Below, one piece after another: positions 17,041 to 26,047 of a stretch of DNA of 64,000 nt; within the stretch, counting starts at the first letter, position 1; every line of letters starts with the position of its first letter. A model generated the notes under the pieces. The model made no database searches. It had not been told where the DNA came from and saw nothing but the letters and a program-made list of their open reading frames with translations. The position numbers and the translations under genes are program-made. Origin of the DNA: Stella humosa (GTDB lineage Bacteria; Pseudomonadota; Alphaproteobacteria; ATCC43930; Allostellaceae); contig NZ_AP019700.1 of the NCBI RefSeq assembly GCF_006738645.1, forward strand, positions 384,001-448,000, in the 5' to 3' direction.

Positions 17041-19766
17041 TGGCCGAGCCGCTCCAGGATCGCCGGCACATGCACCTGGTCGGCCTTGTAGTTGCCGGTC
17101 AGCGCGTACATGACGAGGTTGACGCCGAAGCGATAGGCCATCTCGCGCTGGCGCTCGCCGCCGGGCACGACGGCGTTGCTGCCGCGGCCGTTGCCGTCGG
17201 CGGCCCACGCGCCGGCCCAGTCGTTGCTGCCGATGATGACCGAGGCGACCCCGTCGTTCACCCGGTCGTCCAGCTTCTCGACCCAGACCTGGCCGCCGGC
17301 ATAGCGGCCGGGAAAGTCCTGCATCAGGTAGAACGCCTTGGTCAGCACATGCTCGGGCGGGACCGGCGCCAGCGTGCCGATCTGCAGCCCGCGCGCCAGT
17401 TGCTGCAGCCGGCGCATGCCGCCCCCGGTGACGGCGGACGCGGCCCCTATCCCCTGGTCCTGGGTATCGAACAGGATCGTGCCGCCGTTGCGCAGGTAGG
17501 TGTTGAGGCGGTTCACCGCCTGGGTCGACAGGGTCGGCTGCTCGCTCGTCACCGGCCAGTAGAGAAGCGGGAAGAAGGCCAGCTCGTCACGCTCCAGGTC
17601 GACTTCCATCGGCTCGGCCGCCTCGATCGAGGTCCGCCGGCCGAGGATGGTGCTGAGGCCGGCCAAGCCCGACCGGCTGGTGGCGTCGACCATCGGGTTG
17701 CCGGTGCGCACCGATGCCAGCCGCGTCTCGGTCGTGGCGCGCAGCGCGAAGTCGTCGCCCGCCGCCTGCTGGGCGCCGGACTGCCCGGGCAGCGCCAGAA
17801 AGGCCAGGGCCAGGGCTGCGGCCGCGACCGGCCGCAGCCGGCCGACCCGCAGCAGGCCGCGCAGCCAGTAGCCGATCACCACGTCGACCAGCGCCAGCAG
17901 GAAGGCCGCGACCAGCAGCCAGGGGCGGAGCGGAACCTCGCCGGCGGTGCCGTAGCGCAGGATCTGCGCGCCGGCCGGCAAGGCGGCCAGCGGTGCCACC
18001 TCGGCCACCGACTGGGTCAGGTTCAGGGCGCGGCGCGCCTGCTGCGTGCCGTAGAAGCCGGGCGGATGGCGCGGGCCGGCGACGGTGGTGGCGAAGGTGC
18101 CGGCCGGGATGGGCGTGGCCGTCGTGCTGCCCGTGCGCGGCCGGCCGAAGCCATCCAGCAGCTCCAGCGGCGGCATGACGCCTTCGGCGCCGGCCGAGGT
18201 GACCCCCTCGCTCATCGACACCACCCGTTGCAGCATCTCGACGAACAGGCCGGAGATGGCGAGGTTCGACCATTCCGTGTTCGCCGTCGTGTGGACCAGC
18301 GCCAGCCAGCCGCGGCCGCGCTTCTCGCCGGTGACGATCGGGGTGCCGTCGGCCAGCTTGGCCCAGCTCTTCTGGTTGAGGTCGAGTGCCGGTTCCGCCA
18401 GCACCTGGCGGGACACCGTCACCTCCTTGGGCACGGCCATCCCGGCGAACGGGCTGGCGGGGTCGAACTCGGCCAGCGGGGCCGGCTGCGACCAGGACAG
18501 CGCGCCGCCCAACTGCCGGTCGCCGCGGCGCAGCGTCACCGGCACCATGGCGTCGGGGTTCTGGGCCAGGTTCGGGCCGGCGAAGCGCAGGACGATGCCG
18601 CCATCCTCCATCCAGCGTTGCAGGCGCTGCTGGTCCTCGGGCGTCGGCATGGCGCTGTCGGGCAGGGCCAGCACCGCCAGCTCGCGGCGCAGCAGCTCGG
18701 CCACCGGGCCGATGCGGACCTCGGCAAAGGGCTGCAAGGCGCGCTGGAGATAGTGCAGGTCGCTGAGGAGCGGCTGGCTGGCGTCCAGGGTGCCGGCGAA
18801 CGCGACCCCGACCGGCCGGCGACGCCAGCGTTCGTCGACCAGGACGGTGCCGCCGGCACTGTTCTCGCCCTCGATCTCGATGCGGTGGACGCGGTTGCGC
18901 AACTCCAGCGGCAGTTCCAGCCGGGCTTCGGCCGCTCGCCGGCCGGGCGCCAGCGCCACGCCCTCGCGCGCCAGCAGGCGGCCGTCCTCGGCGGTCGCGC
19001 GCACGAACAGCCGGTCCTCGCCGGCCTCGCTGGCGCGACGGACCGGCACCATCATCTCGCCCGCCTCGGTGCGCGGCGGCAGGACCAGCCGCGACAGGCC
19101 GCCCGGCTCATCGACATAGACCTGGAGGCCGCCCAGCCGTTGCAGGCGGTCGCCCAGCAGGGCCGCCCCCGGCCCCTCGATCCCGTCCGACAGCCACACG
19201 GCATTGGCCGACCCGTCCAGCCGCAGCCCGGCCACGCGCTCGGCCGCGGCCTGGCGGTCGGCCGGCCAGGGGCGCGGCGCCAGGGTCTGGGCCAGCAGCC
19301 GGGCATCGGCCGCGCGCATCGGCTCGGGCGGGCGCGGCGCCTCGCCGCCGGGCAGGGGGGCGGTCGTCAGCAGGATGACGCGGCGACCGGCGCGCTCGGC
19401 CCGGTCGATGACGTCGACCATGGCGGCCTGGCGCTCGCGCCATTGGCGGGCGGCAGCCCATCCGTCATCGACGACCAGCACGAGCGGGCCGCTGCCGGTC
19501 AGGCCGGCGCTGGGGTTCAGCAGCGGCTGGGCCAGCGCCAGGATGGCGAGTGCTGCCAGCAGCATGCGCAAGAGGATCAGCCACAGCGGCGTCTTGGCCG
19601 GGGTCTCTTCCTTCGGGCGCAGGTCGAGCAGCAGGCGGATGGGCGGGAAGGCGATGCGGCGCGGGGCGGGCGGCGTCACCCGGAGCAGCCACCACAGGAC
19701 CGGCAGCGAGGCGAGCCCGACCAGCGCCCAGGGCGCGGCAAAGGCGAGGGTGCCGAGGGAGAGCAT
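17037..19766 (-). CDS. BatA-like membrane protein with C-terminal DUF4159 domain
   Basis: A 909-residue inner-membrane protein. The N-terminus carries the BatA signature (FAAPWALVGLASLPVLWWLL, then PPAPRRIAFPPIRLLLDL), followed by a helix at about residues 62-82. The middle has a degenerate VWA-like domain (LVLVVDDGWAAARQW). After paired membrane segments near residue 650 (LLVAAFLLALVDVVIGYWL) comes a DUF4159 domain (about 720-909), with AFFPLLYWPVTSEQP and YLRNGGTILFDTQDQG resembling amidotransferase folds. It is flanked by the DUF58 gene three bases upstream and overlaps the downstream gene by four bases. Known only as part of MoxR-associated modules. Confidence 0.87.
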   Translation of the reverse strand: MLSLGTLAFAAPWALVGLASLPVLWWLLRVTPPAPRRIAFPPIRLLLDLRPKEETPAKTPLWLILLRMLLAALAILALAQPLLNPSAGLTGSGPLVLVVDDGWAAARQWRERQAAMVDVIDRAERAGRRVILLTTAPLPGGEAPRPPEPMRAADARLLAQTLAPRPWPADRQAAAERVAGLRLDGSANAVWLSDGIEGPGAALLGDRLQRLGGLQVYVDEPGGLSRLVLPPRTEAGEMMVPVRRASEAGEDRLFVRATAEDGRLLAREGVALAPGRRAAEARLELPLELRNRVHRIEIEGENSAGGTVLVDERWRRRPVGVAFAGTLDASQPLLSDLHYLQRALQPFAEVRIGPVAELLRRELAVLALPDSAMPTPEDQQRLQRWMEDGGIVLRFAGPNLAQNPDAMVPVTLRRGDRQLGGALSWSQPAPLAEFDPASPFAGMAVPKEVTVSRQVLAEPALDLNQKSWAKLADGTPIVTGEKRGRGWLALVHTTANTEWSNLAISGLFVEMLQRVVSMSEGVTSAGAEGVMPPLELLDGFGRPRTGSTTATPIPAGTFATTVAGPRHPPGFYGTQQARRALNLTQSVAEVAPLAALPAGAQILRYGTAGEVPLRPWLLVAAFLLALVDVVIGYWLRGLLRVGRLRPVAAAALALAFLALPGQSGAQQAAGDDFALRATTETRLASVRTGNPMVDATSRSGLAGLSTILGRRTSIEAAEPMEVDLERDELAFFPLLYWPVTSEQPTLSTQAVNRLNTYLRNGGTILFDTQDQGIGAASAVTGGGMRRLQQLARGLQIGTLAPVPPEHVLTKAFYLMQDFPGRYAGGQVWVEKLDDRVNDGVASVIIGSNDWAGAWAADGNGRGSNAVVPGGERQREMAYRFGVNLVMYALTGNYKADQVHVPAILERLGQ

Positions 19767-19769
19767 CGC

Positions 19770-20669
19770 CTAGGGTCCCACCCGTTGCGTCAGCGCGGTG
19801 AAAAGGGCCAGCAGGGCCGACTGCGGCGGCTGGTCGGTGTGGTGGACGATGTGGGTCCAGCCGGCGGCGCGCGCGATGTCGCCCAGCCCGGCGGTGTGGT
19901 CGCGCATGCGCTGGACATAGGCGTCGCGCACCGTCTCCACCCGCGACAGCAGCAGTTGCCCCTCGGCCTCCATGCCCTCGAAGCGGACGCGGCCGGTGAA
20001 GGGCAGGGTCGCCTCGGCCGGGTCGACGATCTGGACCAGATGGCCGCGCAGGCCGGCCCCCGCCAGGCGGCGGACGATGGCATCGAGATCGGGCAGGGGC
20101 ACCAGGAAATCCCCCATCAGCACCGTGCGGGCATGGCGAGGCAGCGGCTCCAGGTTGGGCAGCCCGTCCAGCGCACCCTTGCCCGCTGCATCGCCGGCGC
20201 TCGCCACCTGCTCGGTGATGCGTTCGACGGCAAAGCGGCCGGCGACCGGGCGCTGCCCGCCGCCCAGCAGGGCGACGCGCTCGCCCGCCCGCGCCAGCAG
20301 CGAGGCCAGGGCCACCAGCAGCAGTTCGGCGCGATCGAGCTTGGTGGCGATGCCGGGCGCGCTGCTCCAGCGCATGGAGGTGGAGGCATCCCGCCACAGC
20401 CACACGCTCTGGGCCGCCTCCCACTCGTTCTGGCGCACGAACAGGCGCTGCCCGCGGGCGGACTGGCGCCAGTCGATGGCGGTGGCCGCATCGCCGAATT
20501 CGTAGCCGCGATACTGCCAGAAGGCGTCGCCCTGGCCGACGCGGCGGCGGCCATGCACGCCCTGGACGACGGTGGCCGCCACGCGCTCGGCCGCCACCTG
20601 CAAGGGCGGCATGCGGGATGCCGCCTGCTCGGCGCGATGGCGCAGGCGGAGGGTTGCGGCCGACGTCAT
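19770..20669 (-). CDS. DUF58 domain protein (MoxR partner)
   Basis: A 299-residue protein with the DUF58 core: QYRGYEFGDAATAIDWRQSA, then RGQRLFVRQNEWEAAQSVWL, followed by a VWA-like stretch (LWRDASTSMRW) and LVALASLLARAGERVALLGG. DUF58 proteins are regularly encoded next to MoxR AAA+ ATPases and carry a VWA-like fold with an incomplete metal site. They probably serve as substrate adaptor for the ATPase. It lies 33 bases after the moxR stop on the same strand and directly before the BatA-like gene. Confidence 0.92.
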   Translation of the reverse strand: MTSAATLRLRHRAEQAASRMPPLQVAAERVAATVVQGVHGRRRVGQGDAFWQYRGYEFGDAATAIDWRQSARGQRLFVRQNEWEAAQSVWLWRDASTSMRWSSAPGIATKLDRAELLLVALASLLARAGERVALLGGGQRPVAGRFAVERITEQVASAGDAAGKGALDGLPNLEPLPRHARTVLMGDFLVPLPDLDAIVRRLAGAGLRGHLVQIVDPAEATLPFTGRVRFEGMEAEGQLLLSRVETVRDAYVQRMRDHTAGLGDIARAAGWTHIVHHTDQPPQSALLALFTALTQRVGP

Positions 20670-20702
20670 CGCGGGGGGCGGTCCTTCGTCCGTTCCGGCC
20701 GG

Positions 20703-21713
20703 CTACCGCAGCGGCGCCGTCAGGCGGTCGATGATGCCGCCGATGGTGACCCCGTCGGCGCGCGCGGCAAAGCTGAGCGCCATGCGGTGGCGCAGGATCG
20801 GGTGGGCCAGCGCAACGACGTCGTCGATCGACGGGCTGAGGCGGCCGTCGAGCACGGCCCGCGCGCGGGCGGCCAGCATCAGCGCCTGGCTGGCGCGCGG
20901 GCCGGGGCCCCAGGCAACGTGGCGGCGCACGTCCTCGATGTCGGAACTGTCGGGCCGGCCGGCCCGCACCATGGTCAGGATCGCCTCCAGCACGCTCTCG
21001 CCGACCGGGATGCGGCGCACCAGCCGCTGGGCCGCCAGCAGGTCGGCCGGATTGAGGACGGTGGTCGCCGTCTCCTGCTCGGCCCCGGTGGTCGCGACCA
21101 GCATCCGCCGCTCGGCCTCCAGGTCGGGGTAGGTGACGTCGATCTGCAAAAGGAAACGGTCGAGCTGGGCCTCGGGCAGGGGATAGGTGCCCTCCTGCTC
21201 CAGCGGGTTCTGGGTCGCCAGCACGTGGAACGGGCGCGGCAGCGGATGGTAGCGGCCGGCGACGGAGACGCGGCCCTCCTGCATCGCCTGCAACAGCGCC
21301 GACTGGGTGCGCGGGCTGGCACGGTTGATCTCGTCGGCCATCAGGACCTGGCAGAAGACCGGCCCCTCGATGAAGCGGAAGCTGCGGCGGCCGCCTTCGC
21401 CTTCCTCCAGCACTTCCGAGCCGATGATATCCGCCGGCATCAGGTCGGGCGTGCACTGGACGCGCTTGTCTTCCAGGCCCAGCACGGTGCCCAGTGTCTC
21501 GACCAGGCGGGTCTTGGCCAGGCCCGGGACGCCGATCAGCAGGCAGTGGCCGCCGGCCAACAGGGTGATGAGGGCTTGATCCACCACCTCCTGCTGCCCG
21601 AAAATGATGCGATGGATGCGCTCGCGCACCGTCGACAGGCGCTGTCCGAGGGCATCGACCTCGGCGACGAGCGCCGGGGCGTTGGGGTCGGCGAGGACTG
21701 TGGTGACGGTCAC
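20703..21713 (-). CDS. MoxR family AAA+ ATPase
   Basis: A 336-residue AAA+ chaperone-type ATPase. Walker A is GVPGLAKT (residues 61-68) and Walker B is VLMADEINRASPR. The MoxR-specific stretches PDLMPADIIGSEV, FHVLATQNPLEQEGTYPLPE and EAQLDRFLL are all present, and the C-terminal lid reads WGPGPRASQALMLAARARA. MoxR proteins cooperate with VWA partners, here the DUF58, BatA-like and 696-residue proteins, to remodel or insert cofactors into client proteins. It is the first gene of a four-gene operon and is divergent from the DUF1285 gene across about 70 bases. Confidence 0.95.
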   Translation of the reverse strand: MTVTTVLADPNAPALVAEVDALGQRLSTVRERIHRIIFGQQEVVDQALITLLAGGHCLLIGVPGLAKTRLVETLGTVLGLEDKRVQCTPDLMPADIIGSEVLEEGEGGRRSFRFIEGPVFCQVLMADEINRASPRTQSALLQAMQEGRVSVAGRYHPLPRPFHVLATQNPLEQEGTYPLPEAQLDRFLLQIDVTYPDLEAERRMLVATTGAEQETATTVLNPADLLAAQRLVRRIPVGESVLEAILTMVRAGRPDSSDIEDVRRHVAWGPGPRASQALMLAARARAVLDGRLSPSIDDVVALAHPILRHRMALSFAARADGVTIGGIIDRLTAPLR

Positions 21714-21784
21714 GGGGCGCGATCTCCTCGGAACGGTGGTCCTCGAAACGGTTGCGGTGTGCGTCGGCCGCCATGGAGAGCAGC

Positions 21785-22381
21785 ATGAACGCGCGGCACG
21801 TCGATCACGAATCTAGCACGAGCAATAAGGATGCCGAGATGTCCTCGCGACAAATCGGCGTGAAGCCCGATATCGGCGCCATGCTGGGCGGGCCGGCGGA
21901 GACGTGCGGTGATTTCGACATGCGGATCGCGCGCGACGGCACCTGGTACTATCGGGGCTCGCCGATCGGGCGGAAGCCCCTGGTGAAGCTGTTCGCCACG
22001 GTCCTGCGCCGCGATGCCGAGGGCGGGTACTGGCTGGTCACCCCGGTCGAGCGCGGCCGCATCCTGGTCGACGACGCGCCCTTCGTTGCCGTTGCCATGT
22101 CGGCGGCGGGCGAGGGCCAGGCACGCACCCTGACATTCACGACGAATCTTGACCAAACTGTGACTGCCGGCCCCGATCGTCCCATCCGCGTCGTGATCGA
22201 CCCTGACACGGGCGAGCCCAGCCCCTATGTGTTGGTGCAGGACGGGCTGGAGGCCTTGATCGCGCGCCCGGTCTTCTACGATCTCGTGGAACTGGCCGAG
22301 GAGCGCATGGTCGACGGCAGACGGGAGCTGGGGATATGGAGCGGCGGGATGTTCTTCATGCTGGGGCGGACGGAGCCGTGA
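21785..22381 (+). CDS. DUF1285 domain protein
   Basis: A 198-residue protein. The DUF1285 signature is clear: FDMRIARDGTWYYRGSPIGR, then KPLVKLFATVLRRD, YWLVTPVERGRILVDDAPFV and the later YVLVQDGLEALIARPVFYDL. Function is unknown; structures of the family show a small alpha/beta fold. The start is uncertain: ATG 21785 has GGAG six bases upstream, while ATG 21839 (AAGGA nine bases upstream) begins closer to the conserved region. It starts an operon with the CoA pyrophosphatase, whose start lies two bases after its stop. Confidence 0.85.
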   Translation: MNARHVDHESSTSNKDAEMSSRQIGVKPDIGAMLGGPAETCGDFDMRIARDGTWYYRGSPIGRKPLVKLFATVLRRDAEGGYWLVTPVERGRILVDDAPFVAVAMSAAGEGQARTLTFTTNLDQTVTAGPDRPIRVVIDPDTGEPSPYVLVQDGLEALIARPVFYDLVELAEERMVDGRRELGIWSGGMFFMLGRTEP

Positions 22382-22383
22382 CC

Positions 22384-23031
22384 ATGGCGCTGCCCACCGT
22401 CGACCGGCGGTTCGTGTCGGCCCGCTTCCCCGCTTCGCCGGCCGCCGCCGTGGAGCCGCCGGCCCGGCGCGGCTGGGCGTTCGCCTCGCCGCGCGGCGAC
22501 CATGACCTCAATCCCGGCACGCCCCTGCCGACCAAGCTGACGCCGGCCGCCGTCCTGGTGCCGCTGGTCGAGCGGGCCGAAGGCTTCACCATCCTGCTGA
22601 CCCAGCGCACGGCCCACCTGCACGACCATGCCGGCCAGATCAGCTTCCCCGGCGGCCGCGTCGATCCCTGCGATACCGACCCCGAGGCCTGCGCCCTGCG
22701 CGAGGCGGCCGAGGAGGTCGGGCTCGACCGCGGTGTCGTCGACCTCGTCGGCCGGCTCGACCACTACATCACCGGCACCGGCTTCGAGGTGGTGCCGGTG
22801 GTGGGCTTCGTGCGCCCGCCCTTCGACATCCGGCCGGACCCGTTCGAGGTGGCCGATGTGTTCGAGGTGCCGCTGTCCTTCATCCTCGACCCCGCCAACC
22901 ACCGCCGCGAGAAGCATGTGCGGCGCGGCGAGGAACGGCACTTTTACGTCCTGCCCTTCGAGAACCGCTATATCTGGGGGGCGACGGCCGGGATGCTGGT
23001 GAACCTGGCAGAGGTGCTGCGCGCACCGTGA
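22384..23031 (+). CDS. Nudix CoA pyrophosphatase
   Basis: A 215-residue Nudix hydrolase. The CoA-specific signature precedes the Nudix box: ILLTQRTAHLHDHAGQISFP, then GGRVDPCDTDPEACALREAA and EEVGLD with the metal-binding glutamates. These enzymes split CoA or its derivatives to 4'-phosphopantetheine and 3',5'-ADP. The protein has an extra N-terminal segment of about 45 residues before the domain. It is tightly packed between DUF1285 and DUF6111 in one operon; its stop overlaps the next start (GTGA). Confidence 0.93.
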   Translation: MALPTVDRRFVSARFPASPAAAVEPPARRGWAFASPRGDHDLNPGTPLPTKLTPAAVLVPLVERAEGFTILLTQRTAHLHDHAGQISFPGGRVDPCDTDPEACALREAAEEVGLDRGVVDLVGRLDHYITGTGFEVVPVVGFVRPPFDIRPDPFEVADVFEVPLSFILDPANHRREKHVRRGEERHFYVLPFENRYIWGATAGMLVNLAEVLRAP

Positions 23032-23306
23032 TCCGGATCCTCCTGACCACCGTCCTGCCGCTGCTGGCCCCGGCCATCCTTTATGGCCTGTGGCTCCTGT
23101 TCGCCCGCCGCCAAGCCCGCGACCTGGACGCGGGCCGGGACAGCCTGGCCGTGCGCGTGCCGTGGATGGCGCTGCTGCTGGCGGGTGCGGCGCTGACCGC
23201 GATCAGCCTGCTCTATTTCGGCATCAGCAGCGGCACCGATCCCTGGGCCGACCATCGCCCGCCGGCACTCCGCGACGGCGCCGTCGTCCCCGGCGGGGTG
23301 CGCTGA
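23028..23306 (+). CDS. DUF6111-like small membrane protein
   Basis: A 92-residue protein with two predicted transmembrane helices: ILLTTVLPLLAPAILYGLWL and WMALLLAGAALTAISLLYFG, with an Arg-rich loop between them (FARRQARD). It matches the short membrane proteins found between CoA pyrophosphatase and CCA transferase genes in alphaproteobacteria (DUF6111). It starts with GTG overlapping the Nudix stop. Function is unknown; the position is its strongest clue. Confidence 0.82.
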   Translation: MIRILLTTVLPLLAPAILYGLWLLFARRQARDLDAGRDSLAVRVPWMALLLAGAALTAISLLYFGISSGTDPWADHRPPALRDGAVVPGGVR

Positions 23307-23312
23307 GGCGCC

Positions 23313-24569
23313 ATGGACGCGCGCGGCTGCCTGCTGCCGCAGCCCTGGATGGCCGAGCCGGCGACCCGGCAGGTACTGGCCGTCCTCGCCGCGGGTGGTG
23401 GCCGGGCGCGCTTCGTGGGCGGCATGGTGCGCGACGCGCTGCTGGGCCGACCCATCTCCGACATCGACCTCGCGACCGACCTCGAGCCCGGCCGTGCCAT
23501 GGCGCTGCTGGCCGCCGCCGGCATCCGCGTCATCCCGACCGGGCTGGCGCACGGCACCGTGACGGCGGTGGTGGGCGGCCGGCATTTCGAGATCACCACG
23601 CTCCGCCGCGACGTGGAGACGGACGGCCGCCGCGCCGTCGTCGCCTATACCGACGACTGGGCCGAGGATGCCCGCCGGCGCGACTTCACCATCAACGCCT
23701 TCTTCGCCGATGGCGACGGCACTTTCTACGACCCGACCGGCGGCGCGGACGACCTCGTCCTGCGCCGGGTGCGCTTCGTGGGCGATCCGGACCAGCGCAT
23801 CGGCGAGGATGTCCTGCGCCTGCTGCGCTACTACCGCATGCTGGCGCGGCTTGGCATCCACGGGGTGGACGAGGCTTCGCGTGCCGCCTGCCGGCGCAAT
23901 GCCGGCCGGCTGCCGACCCTGTCGGGCGAGCGGGTGCGGGGCGAGATCGAACGTATACTGGCGGTTCCCGACCCGCGGCCGGTCATGGCCATGATGGCCG
24001 AGGACGGCATCCTGCCGCCGATCCTGCCGATGGCGTCGGCCTTCCACCGCCTGGCGCGGCTGGTCCTGCTGGAGCCGGCGGCCGACTGGCTGCGCCGCCT
24101 GGCCTGCCTCGTCGAAGGCGGGGTGCCCGCGGCCGAGGATGCCGCCCGCCGCCTGCGCCTGTCGCGCCACGAGACGCAGCGCCTGGGGATGCTGGCCGGC
24201 CCATGGGCGGGGCCCGACCTGCTGGTGACCGATCCGCAGGCGACCGACCTGCCGGCGCCCGGCCGGCCGCTGCGCGACCGCCTCTACGCAGTGGGCGAGG
24301 AACGGCTGCGCGACCGGGCCTTGCTCGCGGCGGCCGCCGGGCTGGACGAAGACGGCCGGGTGCGCGACATCCTGGCTGCCGTCGCCGTCACCGAACGGCC
24401 GGTCTTTCCCTTGAAGGGGCGCGATCTGGTCGCCATGGGTGCCCCGCGCGGGGAGCGGGTGGGACAGGTCCTGGCCGCGGTGGAGGCATGGTGGGCCGCC
24501 GGCGACTATGCGCCCGACCGTGCCGCCTGCCTGGGCGAGGCCACCCTGCACCTCTGCGGTCAGCCGTAG
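23313..24569 (+). CDS. cca: CCA tRNA nucleotidyltransferase / poly(A)-polymerase family
   Basis: A 418-residue class II nucleotidyltransferase that adds or repairs the 3' CCA end of tRNAs. The head domain shows RFVGGMVRDALLGR followed by DIDLATD, with the catalytic aspartate pair. Next come HFEITTLRRDVETDGR, the RRDFTINAFF motif and the template-helix region RFVGDPDQRIGEDVLRLLRY. The length fits alphaproteobacterial CCA enzymes. It is the last gene of the DUF1285-nudix-DUF6111-cca operon and overlaps the convergent ligase gene by ten bases. Confidence 0.94.
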   Translation: MDARGCLLPQPWMAEPATRQVLAVLAAGGGRARFVGGMVRDALLGRPISDIDLATDLEPGRAMALLAAAGIRVIPTGLAHGTVTAVVGGRHFEITTLRRDVETDGRRAVVAYTDDWAEDARRRDFTINAFFADGDGTFYDPTGGADDLVLRRVRFVGDPDQRIGEDVLRLLRYYRMLARLGIHGVDEASRAACRRNAGRLPTLSGERVRGEIERILAVPDPRPVMAMMAEDGILPPILPMASAFHRLARLVLLEPAADWLRRLACLVEGGVPAAEDAARRLRLSRHETQRLGMLAGPWAGPDLLVTDPQATDLPAPGRPLRDRLYAVGEERLRDRALLAAAAGLDEDGRVRDILAAVAVTERPVFPLKGRDLVAMGAPRGERVGQVLAAVEAWWAAGDYAPDRAACLGEATLHLCGQP

Positions 24570-26047
24570 CCTTTGTCCTTGAGGCGCATCCGCGCCACCC
24601 CGGCCAGGGCCCAGCGATCCACCTTGCCGAGTGCCGTACGCGGCAGCGTCTCGGCGATGAGCACCTCCTGCGGGCTGCGGCTTGGCCCCAATCCGGCCTC
24701 GCAGTGCGCGTGCAACTCGGCCGGGGTGCAAGGCTGCTTCAGCAGCACGACGGCGACCGCCACCATGCCCCGGCGCGCGACGGGCAGCCCGACCACCGCC
24801 GAGTCGGCCACGGCCGGGTGCAAGGCCAGCCGCGCTTCGATATCGGCCGGATAGAGCTTCCGGCCGCCGACATTGATCACGTCGTCGATGCGGCCCTTCA
24901 GGTAGATGTAGCCATCGGCGTCGAGCCAGCCCACGTCGCCCGGATAGTACCAGCCACCCGCGAAGCGGCTAGAGGCGCCGGGGCTGGGGTCGACATACTC
25001 GCGGGGAAATTCGGGTCGGCGAAAGCGCAACTCGCCGACCAGTTCGGGCGGCGCTGCCTGTCCGTCCGGGCCGACCACTTCGACATCGACGCCGGGCAAT
25101 GCCCGCCCGACCGAGGCCGGCCGCTCGTCCAGGTCGGCCGGCACTGCCAGTGTCAGGCCGCCCACCTCGTTGGTGCCGTAGCCGATATGCAGCCCGGCGG
25201 ACACGCGCTCGCGGATCTCCTGCCGCTCGGCGTGCGACAGGGCGGCCGTGCTGCACAGGATGCGCACGCCGGGCAGGATCGGCGCCGGCGCGCCCGACCG
25301 GGCCAGGTCGCGCAGGTGCACCGGCGTCAGCACCGTCCAGGTGGCGCCGAGGCGGCGCACGATGTCGGTCAGGTCGGTCGCCCGGCGCAGGGGCGGGGGG
25401 ATGATGATGGCGCCGCCATTCTCCAGCGCGCGGGTGGCGGCGTTGCGGCCGAAGGCGAAAGATATCTTCGTCAGCTTCAGGTAGCGGTCGTTCTCGCCGC
25501 GCGGAAAGCGTTCCAGCATGCCCCGGCCGCGCTCCAGCGCCAGGCGGAAGGTCGCCGTCGACAGCTTGGGAATGCCGCCCGTGGTGCCGGACGAGCGGCT
25601 GATGAAGCTGACCATGTCGAGGCCGGGCGGCGGCGGCAGGATGGGGGCGTCCTGGGGCCGGATCGCGCCCATGTCGATGATGGTCATGCCGGCGGGCAGC
25701 GGGTCGTCCCGGTCGGCGACGAGGAAGCGGGCCTCGGCCCGGGCTGCGATCGCGGCGCTGAATGCCGCCGGCTCTGCCGGGTCGAGGCAGAGCGTGGGCG
25801 CTCCCAGCCGCTGCAACGCGAACAGCGCCACCAGGTCCTGCGGCCGCTCGCGCAGCAGGATGGCGGCGACCGTCCCCGGCCGGACCCCCTGGGCGTGGAA
25901 ATCGGCGGCCGCCCCCAGCACGCGGCGGGCGAACTCGCCCCACGGCACCGTCTCGTCCGGGGTGATGATCGCCGGGGCGTCGGGCTTGCGCCGGGCGAAC
26001 TCCGGCACGCGATAGCCAAGCCAGCCATCCTCGACCGCGGCGGTCAC
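24560..26047 (-). CDS. AMP-forming acyl/aryl-CoA ligase-like enzyme
   Basis: A 495-residue ANL-superfamily adenylating enzyme. The P-loop is FISRSSGTTGGIPKL; the A5 motif is YGTNEVGG; A7/A8 reads GWYYPGDVGWLDADGYIYLK then GRIDDVINVGGRKLYPADIE; the A10 catalytic lysine lies in PRTALGKVDRWAL. All catalytic elements are present, so it should activate a carboxylic acid with ATP, probably forming a CoA thioester; the acid is unknown. It is the last gene of the kinase/enolase-like/UbiD operon, overlapping the UbiD stop by four bases, so its substrate probably comes from that pathway. Confidence 0.88.
   Translation of the reverse strand: MTAAVEDGWLGYRVPEFARRKPDAPAIITPDETVPWGEFARRVLGAAADFHAQGVRPGTVAAILLRERPQDLVALFALQRLGAPTLCLDPAEPAAFSAAIAARAEARFLVADRDDPLPAGMTIIDMGAIRPQDAPILPPPPGLDMVSFISRSSGTTGGIPKLSTATFRLALERGRGMLERFPRGENDRYLKLTKISFAFGRNAATRALENGGAIIIPPPLRRATDLTDIVRRLGATWTVLTPVHLRDLARSGAPAPILPGVRILCSTAALSHAERQEIRERVSAGLHIGYGTNEVGGLTLAVPADLDERPASVGRALPGVDVEVVGPDGQAAPPELVGELRFRRPEFPREYVDPSPGASSRFAGGWYYPGDVGWLDADGYIYLKGRIDDVINVGGRKLYPADIEARLALHPAVADSAVVGLPVARRGMVAVAVVLLKQPCTPAELHAHCEAGLGPSRSPQEVLIAETLPRTALGKVDRWALAGVARMRLKDKGYG

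Noticed and set aside
17040-21788. A 1582-codon open frame on the plus strand, antisense to the moxR operon
   Set aside because: It lies exactly opposite four well-supported genes, is Arg/Gln/His/Gly-rich without domains, and is the expected shadow of GC-rich coding DNA.
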